Source: a virus. From it: DNA of 44,560 nucleotides. Numbering within the stretch: position 1 is the stretch's first letter; every line of letters begins with the position of its first letter. The notes under the pieces are model-generated. The model was given only the letters and a program-made list of their open reading frames with translations. It was not told the origin of the DNA and made no database searches. Position numbers and translations under genes: made by a program. Shown here piece after piece: positions 29,980 to 38,061 of this stretch. The stretch lies in IMG/VR virus record IMGVR_UViG_3300026130_000372, positions 1-44,560 of that record; one strand, written 5' to 3'.

Positions 29980-30340
29980 GTTGTTTAACAACAACAAAAG
30001 TATCCTACTCATCCATTGTAGAGACGATATTAAAGATGAATTCCAAAATTATATAGAAGTTTGGAACTGTCCTCTTAATATATACATCTACGACAATCAA
30101 GACCAAGAAGAAAATATAGATTGGTTATTAACTATTTCTAATCTTGCAGATCTTGTCATTTTTGACGTAGATAATGCAACGTCACGAGTAAGAGATATAG
30201 CTAGCTATATCATTGCAAATACAAATACATATTGGTTGACAAATTCAACTGATCCAGTATATAATAATATAAGTGTAAAAAGAATATATACACTTGATTT
30301 TTTAAAGGAAAATGGAGGCTATTTTGCGCAAAAATCATAA
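29945..30340 (+). CDS. Phage protein of unknown function
   Basis: The 131-residue protein overlaps the previous gene by 35 bases and the S21 gene by 29. It is an alpha/beta protein ('[20 protein letters not shown]', '[20 protein letters not shown]') that reads like a small Rossmann-type sheet. No catalytic motif is seen. It is co-expressed with the translation and metabolic genes that follow. Confidence 0.5.
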   Translation: MHTINLITAPDKLFNNNKSILLIHCRDDIKDEFQNYIEVWNCPLNIYIYDNQDQEENIDWLLTISNLADLVIFDVDNATSRVRDIASYIIANTNTYWLTNSTDPVYNNISVKRIYTLDFLKENGGYFAQKS

Positions 30341-30575
30341 TAAATCACAACAACCGATTAACGGTTTAGCAGTAGAAGTGCGAAACGGAGACGTTAATAA
30401 AGCACTACGTCGGTTTAAGAAACTGGTCCAAGAAGACGGTATTCTTCAAGAAGTACGCAATCGCGAATTCTACGAAAAACCAACTACTCGTCGTAAAAAT
30501 GCTAAGAAGGCTGCTCGCTCTCGTTGGCTAAAGAAACAAGCAAAAGAAAATTTACATACCAAACGCTTATACTAA
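30312..30575 (+). CDS. rpsU: Ribosomal protein bS21 homologue
   Basis: The 87-residue product has the bS21 core: '[20 protein letters not shown]', '[20 protein letters not shown]'. bS21 sits at the mRNA exit and platform of the 30S subunit and helps start-site selection. Phage copies occur in pelagiphages and may bias host ribosomes to phage mRNA. The start is ATG 30312 (closest AAGG only three bases away); TTG 30324 behind GGAGG is a good alternative. The N-terminal extension relative to the usual ~70 residues fits the first choice. Confidence 0.93.
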   Translation: MEAILRKNHNKSQQPINGLAVEVRNGDVNKALRRFKKLVQEDGILQEVRNREFYEKPTTRRKNAKKAARSRWLKKQAKENLHTKRLY

Positions 30576-30584
30576 GAGGTTAAC

Positions 30585-31733
30585 ATGCGGTTAGAAACCG
30601 ATATTAAACTAGACTACAAAGACGTACTCATTCGTCCTAAGCGTAGTACACTAGGCAGTCGTAAGGAAGTAGACTTAGAACGTAAATTTACATTCCGTAA
30701 TTACAAGCCGGACTTTCCTGACAACGTAGAAGACTATCACTATCGTGGTATTCCTATTATGGCTGCTAACATGGACGGTGTCGGAACGTTTGAAATGGCA
30801 GATACTCTGTCAGCAAACGGAATTTTTACTTGTTTAGTTAAAACTTATAATGCAACTGAGCTAGTTGAGTTCTTTAACGCAGGACTTGTAAACAGGCAAG
30901 AACATGTAGCAATGAGCATCGGTATCACTGACAAGGACTTTTACAAGTTTCAAAACGTCTACGGTGCAGTTGACAGTGGTAACTTAAAATACGTTTGTGT
31001 AGATGTAGCAAACGGATACTCAGAACGCTTTGCAGAATTTATTCGCAAACTACGTGCTAGTTATCCACATATTGTAATCATCGCCGGAAATGTAGTAACA
31101 GGCGAAATGACGGAGGAATTGATTCTTGCTGGCGCTGATATTGTTAAAGTGGGCATTGGCCCTGGGAGTGTATGCACTACTCGTATACAGACTGGTGTGG
31201 GTTATCCTCAACTCTCCGCAGTTATCGAATGTGCGGACGCTGCCCATGGCCTTGGAGGTCATATCATTGCTGATGGCGGCTGCACTTGTCCTGGTGATGT
31301 CGCAAAAGCATTTGCCGCCGGTGCAGATTTTGTAATGCTAGGAGGTATGCTAGCAGGTCATGACGAAGGCGGCGGCGAAGTAATCACCAAGTACTTTCAA
31401 ACGAATGAATACGATCAATGGCTATCAACTTCTAGAGCTAAACTTAAAGTTGAGGAAAAGAAGTTTGTACAATTCTACGGTATGAGTTCAGAAAGTGCAA
31501 ACAAGAAACACTTCGGCGGACTAAAAGACTATCGCAGTTCCGAAGGACGAACTGTACTAGTTCCATATCGCGGAGCAGTAATGAATACTGTACAGGATAT
31601 ACTAGGCGGTGTGCGTAGTACTTGTACGTATGCAGGTGCTAATACTCTTAAACAACTTAGTAAGTGTACAACGTTTGTTCGTTGTACGCAAACACATAAT
31701 GGTGTGTACGAAAACTCAACTATAGGTAATTAA
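30585..31733 (+). CDS. guaC: GMP reductase / IMP dehydrogenase family
   Basis: The 382-residue barrel enzyme opens [20 protein letters not shown], the start of the GuaC/GuaB family. It has the nucleotide-binding '[20 protein letters not shown]' with the catalytic Cys, '[20 protein letters not shown]' and '[17 protein letters not shown]'. It lacks the CBS domains of IMP dehydrogenase, so it fits GMP reductase (GMP to IMP with NADPH), which returns guanine nucleotides to adenine and general purine use. It follows bS21 and precedes groES by one base. A phage GMP reductase may recycle host RNA-derived GMP. Confidence 0.88.
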   Translation: MRLETDIKLDYKDVLIRPKRSTLGSRKEVDLERKFTFRNYKPDFPDNVEDYHYRGIPIMAANMDGVGTFEMADTLSANGIFTCLVKTYNATELVEFFNAGLVNRQEHVAMSIGITDKDFYKFQNVYGAVDSGNLKYVCVDVANGYSERFAEFIRKLRASYPHIVIIAGNVVTGEMTEELILAGADIVKVGIGPGSVCTTRIQTGVGYPQLSAVIECADAAHGLGGHIIADGGCTCPGDVAKAFAAGADFVMLGGMLAGHDEGGGEVITKYFQTNEYDQWLSTSRAKLKVEEKKFVQFYGMSSESANKKHFGGLKDYRSSEGRTVLVPYRGAVMNTVQDILGGVRSTCTYAGANTLKQLSKCTTFVRCTQTHNGVYENSTIGN

Positions 31734-31734
31734 T

Positions 31735-32022
31735 ATGAATTTAAGACCGCTACATGATAAACTCATTATCAAACTCCAAGAAGCGGAGACACAAACAGCC
31801 GGCGGACTCATTATTGCAAATGCAAAAAATGAAGGCATTGTTAAAGCTGAAGTACTAGCATCTGGACCAGGTACTTACGACAGTAAAGGAAACTTTATCG
31901 AAGTTAGCACAAAGCCAGGTAGTACTATTCTCGTTAACAATATGGCCGGACAAAAATTTAAACACGACGAAATGGAATACGTTACAATATCAGAAAACGA
32001 AATAGTAGCAGTTTTATCGTGA
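31735..32022 (+). CDS. groES: GroES-type co-chaperonin
   Basis: The 95-residue protein has 'MNLRPLHDKLIIKLQEAETQ', the mobile loop region 'TAGGLIIANAKNEGIVKAEV', 'GTYDSKGNFIEVSTKPGSTI' and 'DEMEYVTISENEIVAVL'. This is the normal GroES length and order. T4 and relatives need a phage GroES substitute (gp31) for capsid protein folding; this one is closer to the bacterial type. It probably caps host GroEL during virion protein folding. Confidence 0.94.
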   Translation: MNLRPLHDKLIIKLQEAETQTAGGLIIANAKNEGIVKAEVLASGPGTYDSKGNFIEVSTKPGSTILVNNMAGQKFKHDEMEYVTISENEIVAVLS

Positions 32023-32058
32023 TAAATAAATGCGTAACGCCGAAAGGGTTACGTTTTT
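32021..32058 (+). terminator. Terminator with GAAA loop behind a late box
   Basis: CGTAAC-G-CC (32033-32041) pairs with GG-GTTACG (32046-32053) around GAAA and ends in T5. A late box GATAAATAA (32021-32029) immediately precedes it, so a late transcript starting near 32036 would omit part of the left arm. Confidence 0.7.
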
Positions 32059-32085
32059 AATCTTGCTTAATAAAGGAGAAATAAA

Positions 32086-32574
32086 ATGACAAGACTAACA
32101 ACTCTAGACCTACCTCAACTACACAGAGCTACTATTGGCTTTGACAGACTGTTTAATGAACTAGACAGACAGTTTCAAAATAGTCCAAACAGTACAGGTT
32201 ATCCTCCATACAATATTGCACAAATCAACGACGACGAATACATGATTAGTATTGCTGTCGCAGGATTCGGCATGGGTAACTTAGACATTACTAAAGACGG
32301 TAAGATTCTGCGTATCGAAGGTACATCTCCTAAAGGGGGTGAAGAAGTAAATTACCTACATAAAGGAATTGCTAATCGCAACTTCCGTAGAGAGTTTACA
32401 CTTGCTGATCACGTTGATGTAGTTAGTGCAGGCCTTGAACTAGGTATGCTTAACATACACCTGAAGCGTGAAATACCAGAGGAACTACAACCTAAGAAAA
32501 TTTCTATTACAGACTATAACGGTACTGTACAAGAAGCAATCGAAGGCGAGTTTGACGGAGAAGTAGGCAAGTAA
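32086..32574 (+). CDS. Small heat-shock protein (Hsp20/IbpA-like)
   Basis: The 162-residue protein has an alpha-crystallin domain: 'YNIAQINDDEYMISIAVAGF', 'DITKDGKILRIEGTSPKGGE', 'NRNFRREFTLADHVDVVSAG', 'LELGMLNIHLKREIPEELQP'. The short N-terminal arm holds 'LPQLHRATIGFDRLFNELDR'. Hsp20s hold unfolding proteins. Cyanophages and pelagiphages commonly encode one. It is in a late transcription unit with its own terminator. Confidence 0.94.
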   Translation: MTRLTTLDLPQLHRATIGFDRLFNELDRQFQNSPNSTGYPPYNIAQINDDEYMISIAVAGFGMGNLDITKDGKILRIEGTSPKGGEEVNYLHKGIANRNFRREFTLADHVDVVSAGLELGMLNIHLKREIPEELQPKKISITDYNGTVQEAIEGEFDGEVGK

Positions 32575-32580
32575 TTGTCT

Positions 32581-32606
32581 TGGGGGAGTTAATACTTCCC
32601 CATTTT
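32581..32606 (+). terminator. Hairpin terminator
   Basis: TGGGGGAGT (32581-32589) pairs with ACTTCCCCA (one G-T pair), loop TAAT, and a short T4 run. The T run is weak. Confidence 0.5.
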
Positions 32607-32625
32607 ACAACCAATGGAGATAAAC

Positions 32626-32931
32626 ATGAGTACATCTACCGACGTAGTAATCGACGAAAAGATTAAACAAGAAATCAGCGAACCAATTAAATACAACGTG
32701 ATTTTTCTAAATGATGATCACACCCCTATGGATTGGGTCGTTAACGTACTAACTGAAATATTTAAGCACAGTCAAGAATCTGCAGAACGTATCACTCTTA
32801 CGATACATACAGAAGGAAGTGGAGTTGCAGGAACGTACAGTCACGAAATCGCTGAGCAAAAAACAACCGAAGCAATTAATGCAAGTAGAAATAATGGTTT
32901 CCCACTTAAAATTACAATGGAGGCAGAATGA
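32626..32931 (+). CDS. clpS: ClpS-type protease adaptor
   Basis: The 101-residue protein has the ClpS pattern: 'KYNVIFLNDDHTPMDWVVNV' with the NDDHTP segment that lines the N-degron pocket, and 'HTEGSGVAGTYSHEIAEQKT'. Start ATG 32626 has GGAG six bases upstream; ATG 32614 would place the site inside the gene. ClpS delivers N-end-rule substrates to ClpAP. A phage copy may redirect host proteolysis. It overlaps the heme oxygenase gene by four bases (ATGA). Confidence 0.93.
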   Translation: MSTSTDVVIDEKIKQEISEPIKYNVIFLNDDHTPMDWVVNVLTEIFKHSQESAERITLTIHTEGSGVAGTYSHEIAEQKTTEAINASRNNGFPLKITMEAE

Positions 32932-33524
32932 CTAGTTTAAAAGAACTAACTAGAGAGCATCATACAAATGCAGAACGACAAGAATTTGTTAATGTTCTAA
33001 TGAGCGGAAAAATAAATCCAAAATTTTACGCAATATACCTATTCAATCAATTTACAAAATATTCATTATTAGAAGATTTAATAATAGGTAATATACCAGC
33101 AGCTAGAGATGTAATGCAGAGGATAGAACGTAGACATAAAATACATGAAGATTTTATTGAACTGTGGGACGATCCTGCTAACCCACCTGAATTACTAGAG
33201 GCAACTCATGATTACATGCAACGTTTAATCGAGTTTGCTACTAATGATAAAATCGATAAAAAATTGTTGCTAGCACATATGTATGTACAACATATGGGAG
33301 ATCTAAGCGGCGGCCAAATGATAGCAACAAAAGTTCCTGGCGAAGGTAAGATGTATAAATTTAATGATGATGTAGAGATTCTTAAAGACGATATACGTGA
33401 ATTGCTATCTGGTAAGGAAGCATTACTAGCTGAAGAATCTAAGTTTGTATTTGAAAGTGCAACTAAACTTTTCCAAAATCTAATGGAGCTAGACATTGAG
33501 CATTATATGGAATCATCTGATTAA
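32928..33524 (+). CDS. Heme oxygenase (biliverdin-forming)
   Basis: The 198-residue all-helical protein carries the heme-oxygenase signatures: 'LKELTREHHTNAERQEFVNV' with the proximal heme-ligand His near residue 11-12, and 'HMYVQHMGDLSGGQMIATKV', the distal GDLSGG helix (124-129). It opens heme to biliverdin, CO and iron using ferredoxin electrons. The next gene is a bilin reductase, so the pair runs heme to a bilin pigment, as in cyanophages and some oceanic phages. It is translated from the ATGA overlap with clpS. Confidence 0.93.
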   Translation: MTSLKELTREHHTNAERQEFVNVLMSGKINPKFYAIYLFNQFTKYSLLEDLIIGNIPAARDVMQRIERRHKIHEDFIELWDDPANPPELLEATHDYMQRLIEFATNDKIDKKLLLAHMYVQHMGDLSGGQMIATKVPGEGKMYKFNDDVEILKDDIRELLSGKEALLAEESKFVFESATKLFQNLMELDIEHYMESSD

Positions 33525-34182
33525 TTGTCAGAACGAAATTATTAAAATATTTGACAGTTATGCAACAGAATACGAAGAACCAGGTCTTGCTCACTTTAAT
33601 AACGATACTTGGATCAACCGCGTTTGGCATAGTGATAGTGTGCGCAGGGCGCACATTGATGTCGTAGATGCACGTGAAACGAAAGGCTTATGGATGATGC
33701 ATGTAACTGTCATGCCGCAACTAGACAATGATGCACCTATCTTTGGATTTGATGTTATTGCAGGAAAAAACAAAATGACAGGTGCATTCCTTGACTTTAG
33801 TGCAAGCTCTAATCCAGATCATCCTATGATGCACGGCTATGCTGAAAGTGTAGCCGATTTTATTCCTAAAAAGAAACGTGAACTACCTGACTGGGCTAAA
33901 AATATCTTCTCAGAACACATGCTTGCCGCAGGCAATGTAAACACAGAAGAAGAAGCAGTTGCTATTATTCAACTGGCACTTGACAATCTACAAGCATACT
34001 TCGAAGAAGTAGCAGAGTACACAGGAGACGGTGACCCAGAAGAAGTTAAATCAGCACACAACTATTACGCACACAATCAGCAACAGAATCCGCACACACC
34101 AAGAACAATGAAGAGTCTAGGTCTAAACGAAGACGATGTAGACTTGTTCTGCAGAGACATGTTGTTCCCCAAGATTGCATAA
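33496..34182 (+). CDS. pcyX: Ferredoxin-dependent bilin reductase (PcyX/PebS-like)
   Basis: The 228-residue protein fits ferredoxin-dependent bilin reductases: 'ETKGLWMMHVTVMPQLDNDA' leads into 'PIFGFDVIAGKNKMTGAFLD', the family's strand with catalytic Asp/Glu neighbours, and the C-terminal 'LFCRDMLFPKIA' mirrors the FV-x-DFLF end of PebS/PcyA. It follows heme oxygenase directly, so biliverdin is the likely substrate and phycoerythrobilin a likely product (PcyX and PebS do four-electron reduction). The start is unclear: a TTG at 33496 overlaps the upstream gene by 29 bases and there is no in-frame ATG until residue 67. Which product is made cannot be read from sequence alone. Confidence 0.82.
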   Translation: MSIIWNHLINCQNEIIKIFDSYATEYEEPGLAHFNNDTWINRVWHSDSVRRAHIDVVDARETKGLWMMHVTVMPQLDNDAPIFGFDVIAGKNKMTGAFLDFSASSNPDHPMMHGYAESVADFIPKKKRELPDWAKNIFSEHMLAAGNVNTEEEAVAIIQLALDNLQAYFEEVAEYTGDGDPEEVKSAHNYYAHNQQQNPHTPRTMKSLGLNEDDVDLFCRDMLFPKIA

Positions 34183-34186
34183 ATAC
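34178..34186 (+). promoter_or_regulatory. Late promoter box
   Basis: CATAAATAC overlaps the stop of the bilin reductase gene and lies 24 bases before ATG 34210 with TTTAGGAAC. Confidence 0.55.
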
Positions 34187-34209
34187 TTAAAATAATTTAG
34201 GAACATATA

Positions 34210-35889
34210 ATGCGTTTTAAAGATTTTAAAGTAGTTGAATCTAGGCTAGACGAAGCAGTATTAAAGAAAGAATACTGGAACGAAAAGCACGGAAGTTACA
34301 AAAAATACATTCCAGATTTAATGCAAAAAGTTGAAGCTGGCGGTCCGATCTATGTAAAGCCTGATTCTAAAAGTGATATGATCGCTGTTACATTTACTGA
34401 TGAACAAAAACAAGCAGCTCTAGGTTTGCTTAGAGCGCAAGTTCAAAACGTAACAGAATACGGCGAAAATATTCCAGACAAAATTGAAGGAACAAACGAA
34501 GACGGTGAACCAGTTACTTTTACTGCATTAAAGATTGATAAATCTAGCGTAAAGGTTACAGTTAACGCAGGTAACGTAACAGAAGGTGTACTAGGTTTTG
34601 CACTAGCAGCTCGCTTTGCTAGAACTAGTACTCCTATTACAGAACGAGAACTAGTTAAGATTGGACAAGCGTTTTTTAAAGCAAACAAAGATGAGATCAA
34701 TGTTAAAGTTGCTGACAGAACTGACGATAGACTAAAGCTAAAAGTTACTCTTCCAAAAGGCGATCTAAGAGCTCTTCAGTTGTTAATGGAGAGAGAAGGT
34801 GACGGATTAGCAGTTGCAAAAGAACTTGGTCTTAGTAAAGATGCTGGCAAAAAATTAGATACAATGCTTAACCAAGCAGTTATGTATGCTAACGAAGGCG
34901 TTGCACCTAGATCAGCACTAGATAAGATTGTATCTTATTATCAAGACGGCGTTAAACAAGTTATTAGTGTAGTTAGCGATGGTGCTGAAGCAGAAAACCA
35001 AAATATGACTAAAGTTGACTTGTCGCTTGTTGTTGATCCTGAAACTGGCGAAACAGAAACACTAAGTCTTCTAAGTCTAAAAGCCGGTGGCGGCCGCAGT
35101 CAGATTGGTCAAGCAAGCGGACGTAACTTCGAAAAACTAGCTTTATTCTGGAGACAGAGTTTTGCTTATGAGCTTCCGGAAAACTTTAAAGCTTCATTTG
35201 ATAAAGCATATGAAGAAAACTCAGTAGACGGCAAATTTACACTAGATGAGGAAAGCGTATTTGATATTCTAAACGGTCCTATCCTAGAAACATATGAGTG
35301 GGCGGAAGAAAAGATTGAACAGCACTTACGTGGGGATTCAGTAGAAGGCGAGGTTGACTTCTTACGTCACTTACAGAAAGGTCTATTGTATCACAGTGGT
35401 AAACACGCTGATAAAGAAGATGCAAGTACAAAAGTAAAAGGTAATGAAGCAGTTATCGTTACTATTCTAAATGCTGGCGCAGGTAAGCCGTTCTTAGAAT
35501 TGCGTTTCGGAGAGAAGTTCTATAACATCTTAAAATACTTTGATTTAGAAACTTCTGGTGTGCAGCGCCAAAGCGGAAATACTGGAGTACTCCTTCAAGT
35601 TAGAGTTAAACCAGTTGCTAATATTAACGAAGCTCCTCAAGCAGTACAAGAAGTTGCTAAAAAACTAGGCAAGAATAACATACTATGTCAGTACAGAAGT
35701 TATATTCAAGGCGGAACTACTGTTCGTAATATTGTTGAAGTTGACGCTGCTGCTAAGTTATTAGCATCGTTACAATATGAAAATATCTTAGAACCAGATA
35801 CTCCAGAAGAACCTGGACAACAGGATATGGTTGCTGATGCTCCACCTGAAGCTCCAAAGAAAACAAACGATCCTAACGCTACTATATAA
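34210..35889 (+). CDS. Large phage protein with nuclease-like central segment
   Basis: The 559-residue protein has an N-terminal mixed domain and, near residues 273-320, 'KVDLSLVVDPETGETETLSL' followed by 'LSLKAGGGRSQIGQASGRNF'. That D...x-LK pattern with an adjacent Gln resembles a PD-(D/E)XK nuclease site. The C-terminal third is beta-rich with a Pro-rich acidic tail. Marine T4-like phages carry homologues I recall as uncharacterised. Nuclease activity is inferred only. It has a late box upstream and its own terminator. Confidence 0.55.
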   Translation: MRFKDFKVVESRLDEAVLKKEYWNEKHGSYKKYIPDLMQKVEAGGPIYVKPDSKSDMIAVTFTDEQKQAALGLLRAQVQNVTEYGENIPDKIEGTNEDGEPVTFTALKIDKSSVKVTVNAGNVTEGVLGFALAARFARTSTPITERELVKIGQAFFKANKDEINVKVADRTDDRLKLKVTLPKGDLRALQLLMEREGDGLAVAKELGLSKDAGKKLDTMLNQAVMYANEGVAPRSALDKIVSYYQDGVKQVISVVSDGAEAENQNMTKVDLSLVVDPETGETETLSLLSLKAGGGRSQIGQASGRNFEKLALFWRQSFAYELPENFKASFDKAYEENSVDGKFTLDEESVFDILNGPILETYEWAEEKIEQHLRGDSVEGEVDFLRHLQKGLLYHSGKHADKEDASTKVKGNEAVIVTILNAGAGKPFLELRFGEKFYNILKYFDLETSGVQRQSGNTGVLLQVRVKPVANINEAPQAVQEVAKKLGKNNILCQYRSYIQGGTTVRNIVEVDAAAKLLASLQYENILEPDTPEEPGQQDMVADAPPEAPKKTNDPNATI

Positions 35890-35890
35890 T

Positions 35891-35917
35891 AAAAAGCACC
35901 GAAAGGTGCTTTTTTTA
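35891..35917 (+). terminator. Rho-independent terminator with GAAA loop
   Basis: AAAAAGCACC pairs with GGTGCTTTTT around GAAA and runs into T7. Confidence 0.9.
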
Positions 35918-35929
35918 TCTAAAAAAGAC

Positions 35930-35957
35930 TTGACAAATATGTCATTGATGTTAAACT
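35930..35957 (+). promoter_or_regulatory. Sigma70-type promoter
   Basis: TTGACA (35930-35935), 16-base spacer and TAAACT (35952-35957). TGACA and TGTCA (35931-35944) form a small inverted repeat over the -35. ATG 35990 follows AAAGGT. Confidence 0.55.
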
Positions 35958-35989
35958 AATAGAGTAAACTAACGACAAAGGTATATTTT

Positions 35990-36709
35990 ATGGCAACTTC
36001 GGAAGAAAAGCAAGAAACAATTGACGCACTCAAAGGTCCACGCTACTACCGTATTCAACTTAACGGCTACGGCGGCGAAAGTGCATACATGAGTATTTCA
36101 AAAGAAGCACACGACTTTTGGAAAGCACAGTGTGAAGAACACGGTGACACAGACCTTGTAGAGTACATGGTAAACGCAACAGACGAAGAGTGCGGATTTA
36201 ACGAAATCACAGAAGTTCCGCGAGGTGCTGACTTTCTTTACGACGAAGGAGAAGTATTTCATCGTCCTTGGTACGAATCGCATACTGAGTTCGAGCATAC
36301 TTACGGTGTAGAATTTAGTAGTGCATATATTACCGTAGATGAAGTAGCGAGCGGAGATTATGATGCTGATATAATACGCGAAGTAGTTGATCGAGAAGAC
36401 CTTAGCGATTATCTTAGCAAAGTTGACGAAGAAAATGATTACGACATCCAGTTAACTGAAATGACTTGTTGCGAAGAACCAGATGCACAATTTATTGCTC
36501 AGATGTATTCTAGCGAAAAAGGGTGCTTCTTCGAAGGAACAATTGAAACTACAGGCGAGTTTGATCCTACAAAGTTAAAAATTTTTACTACTGAATATCT
36601 AAACGGTGAAGACACTGTTACTAGCATCGAATACGATGGAGTTGAAATTGATAACGACGGTGGCGATACTAACGGAAAAGGTTACTATGCGGCAGTTTGG
36701 GCGAATTAA
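35990..36709 (+). CDS. Acidic phage protein of unknown function
   Basis: The 239-residue, strongly acidic protein contains 'RYYRIQLNGYGGESAYMSIS' and several short Asp/Glu clusters ('CGFNEITEVPRGADFLYDEG'). The acidic composition and host-type promoter suggest an early soluble protein, perhaps a mimic of nucleic acid charge. No domain is recognised. Its 3' end overlaps the minus-strand gene by 41 bases. Confidence 0.5.
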   Translation: MATSEEKQETIDALKGPRYYRIQLNGYGGESAYMSISKEAHDFWKAQCEEHGDTDLVEYMVNATDEECGFNEITEVPRGADFLYDEGEVFHRPWYESHTEFEHTYGVEFSSAYITVDEVASGDYDADIIREVVDREDLSDYLSKVDEENDYDIQLTEMTCCEEPDAQFIAQMYSSEKGCFFEGTIETTGEFDPTKLKIFTTEYLNGEDTVTSIEYDGVEIDNDGGDTNGKGYYAAVWAN

Positions 36710-37094
36710 CAGCTACTTCAATAAATTCGCTTAGAAATACAAAATGTCGAGCTAGTACAGGATATAATGTGTCATCTTTATCGCTTGCCATTTCGTACGA
36801 TGTAGAACCAATATCTTGATAGTATCTGCGATTTATTCCATGACGTTGTTTAAGTTTAGGAAATACTCCGCTAACAAACAAGCAAGTATCGCCAAGATAC
36901 TTTGCTTGATCACTGTTGCGAAGACTAAGGAACATTTCTGCAAATGAAAGTTCAGGTGGAATGTCGTCGCGATCAACGTAATCGCCTAACAACATTACAA
37001 TGTATGCCTCCACATGATGTGGCAACTCTAACCCAGATGTTATTTGCGTTTCTTTTACCACATCATAGAAGGCTGTATAGTATGCATCCTTCAT
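36669..37094 (-). CDS. Conserved alpha-helical protein on the minus strand
   Basis: The 141-residue protein reads MKDAYYTAFYDVVKETQITS, then 'PHHVEAYIVMLLGDYVDRDD', 'AKYLGDTCLFVSGVFPKLKQ' and 'RRYYQDIGSTSYEMASDKDD'. The 'GD-x-x-L-F-V-S-G-x-F' and 'YY-x-D-x-G-x-x-x-Y' pattern recalls an uncharacterised bacterial family. I chose ATG 37094, which follows a late box on this strand by five bases; ATG 37109 would add five residues. It is convergent to its left neighbour and divergent from the AbrB-like gene. Confidence 0.55.
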   Translation of the reverse strand: MKDAYYTAFYDVVKETQITSGLELPHHVEAYIVMLLGDYVDRDDIPPELSFAEMFLSLRNSDQAKYLGDTCLFVSGVFPKLKQRHGINRRYYQDIGSTSYEMASDKDDTLYPVLARHFVFLSEFIEVAVNSPKLPHSNLFR

Positions 37095-37107
37095 ATAAAT
37101 ATTTAGC
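37094..37107. promoter_or_regulatory. Overlapping bidirectional late promoter
   Basis: On plus, TATAAATA (37094-37101) serves the gene at 37121. On minus, GCTAAATA (37107-37100) lies five bases before the ATG at 37094. The two boxes share the central TAAATATTTA palindrome. Confidence 0.6.
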
Positions 37108-37120
37108 ATAGGAGAACACC

Positions 37121-37321
37121 ATGACAGAAGAAGCTAAAACATTTACATTCAACGCAGAAGATATCTTTGAGGACATTGAAGGCGATGAAGAAAACGTACT
37201 AATGAAAATTCCGCCTGAGATTATGGAAGCACAAGGATGGAAAGAAGGTGATAACCTAAGAATCGAATGGGGCGATCAGGGCTCTATCGTTATAACTAAA
37301 GTAGAGGAGTCGAATGAGTAA
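37121..37321 (+). CDS. AbrB/MazE-like DNA-binding protein
   Basis: The 66-residue protein has the SpoVT-AbrB swapped-hairpin pattern in '[20 protein letters not shown]' (the 'IP-x-x-x-x-x-x-W-x-x-G-D' signature) followed by '[18 protein letters not shown]'. Such proteins bind DNA as dimers and act as regulators or antitoxins. No toxin gene is adjacent. It overlaps the IF-1 gene by eight bases and shares the bidirectional late promoter. Confidence 0.85.
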   Translation: MTEEAKTFTFNAEDIFEDIEGDEENVLMKIPPEIMEAQGWKEGDNLRIEWGDQGSIVITKVEESNE

Positions 37322-37532
37322 GGACAAAGACCTAATAGAATTTGAAGGGTTAGTAGCAGAAGTTCTGCCTAACCAAATGTACAAAGTAGAACTTGAAAAC
37401 GGACATCAGATTACTGCTTACACAGGCGGAAAAATGCGTAAGTTTAAAATACGTATCGTGCAAGGCGATCGTGTAATTGTAGAAATGAGTCCGTACGATC
37501 TCCACAAAGGACGTGTGATCAAACGCCTGTAA
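37314..37532 (+). CDS. infA: Translation initiation factor IF-1
   Basis: The 72-residue protein has the same length as E. coli IF-1 and the S1/OB-fold pattern: '[20 protein letters not shown]', '[20 protein letters not shown]' and '[20 protein letters not shown]'. IF-1 blocks the ribosomal A site and helps assemble the 30S initiation complex. A phage copy could replace or supplement the host factor. It overlaps the AbrB-like gene by eight bases (ATGAGTAA). Confidence 0.95.
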   Translation: MSKDKDLIEFEGLVAEVLPNQMYKVELENGHQITAYTGGKMRKFKIRIVQGDRVIVEMSPYDLHKGRVIKRL

Positions 37533-37562
37533 GTCATTGATTTAATTGAAGAAAATTTATGG

Positions 37563-37621
37563 TTGACACACTGTCCTCTTGGCTGTATAATTAATGTATT
37601 AATTAGGCAAACACAAAGAGG
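37563..37621 (+). promoter_or_regulatory. Sigma70-type promoter with SD-pairing left arm
   Basis: TTGACA (37563-37568), 17-base spacer, TATAAT (37586-37591). CCTCTT (37575-37580) in the spacer is complementary to AAGAGG (37616-37621), the binding site of the next gene. The leader also contains TTAGGCAAACACA, shared with four other early leaders. Confidence 0.7.
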
Positions 37622-37626
37622 CAAGT

Positions 37627-38061
37627 ATGATTACTGTAATTGGCGGCAAACCTAATCAGCGCAAGTACGTAGAAAGTATTAGCGAGTTTTGTATTAAAAC
37701 TCTAATGCCTCGTATGCGCAATCTTGATATCACAATCAAACTAAAGACTTTAAAAGATGCATACGGTTATTGTTTAGAAACCGATAACAAGCGCACCTTT
37801 GAAATCGAAGTACATCGTGATTTAAAATTGCGTACACTGCTAGAAACTGTTGCACACGAAATGGTGCATGTTAAACAATATGCTCGTCGCGAGTTGCATC
37901 CAGTGCACAACACCTGGTGTGGCAAAACATACAATCCTAAAAAAACTAGCTACTGGGACCTTCCTTGGGAGATTGAAGCACATGGTCGCGAAACAGGCTT
38001 GTTTATTCGTTGGGCAGAACAAGAAAATCTTGGCACTAAAAAATGGACACAAATAGGTTGA
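37627..38061 (+). CDS. SprT-like zinc metalloprotease
   Basis: The 144-residue protein has 'LLETVAHEMVHVKQYARREL' with the HEMVH zinc motif near residue 79 and the downstream 'PWEIEAHGRETGLFIRW', which provides the third ligand and Gly-helix. SprT-type proteases clear DNA-protein crosslinks or process proteins. It has a host-type promoter and probably acts early. Its TGA lies inside the TTGACA of the next promoter. Confidence 0.82.
   Translation: MITVIGGKPNQRKYVESISEFCIKTLMPRMRNLDITIKLKTLKDAYGYCLETDNKRTFEIEVHRDLKLRTLLETVAHEMVHVKQYARRELHPVHNTWCGKTYNPKKTSYWDLPWEIEAHGRETGLFIRWAEQENLGTKKWTQIG

Noticed and set aside
33496-33527. Alternative start for the bilin reductase after the heme oxygenase stop
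   Set aside because: There is no ATG, GTG or TTG in frame between 33499 and the first Met near residue 67, so the TTG at 33496 or a non-standard start is needed.
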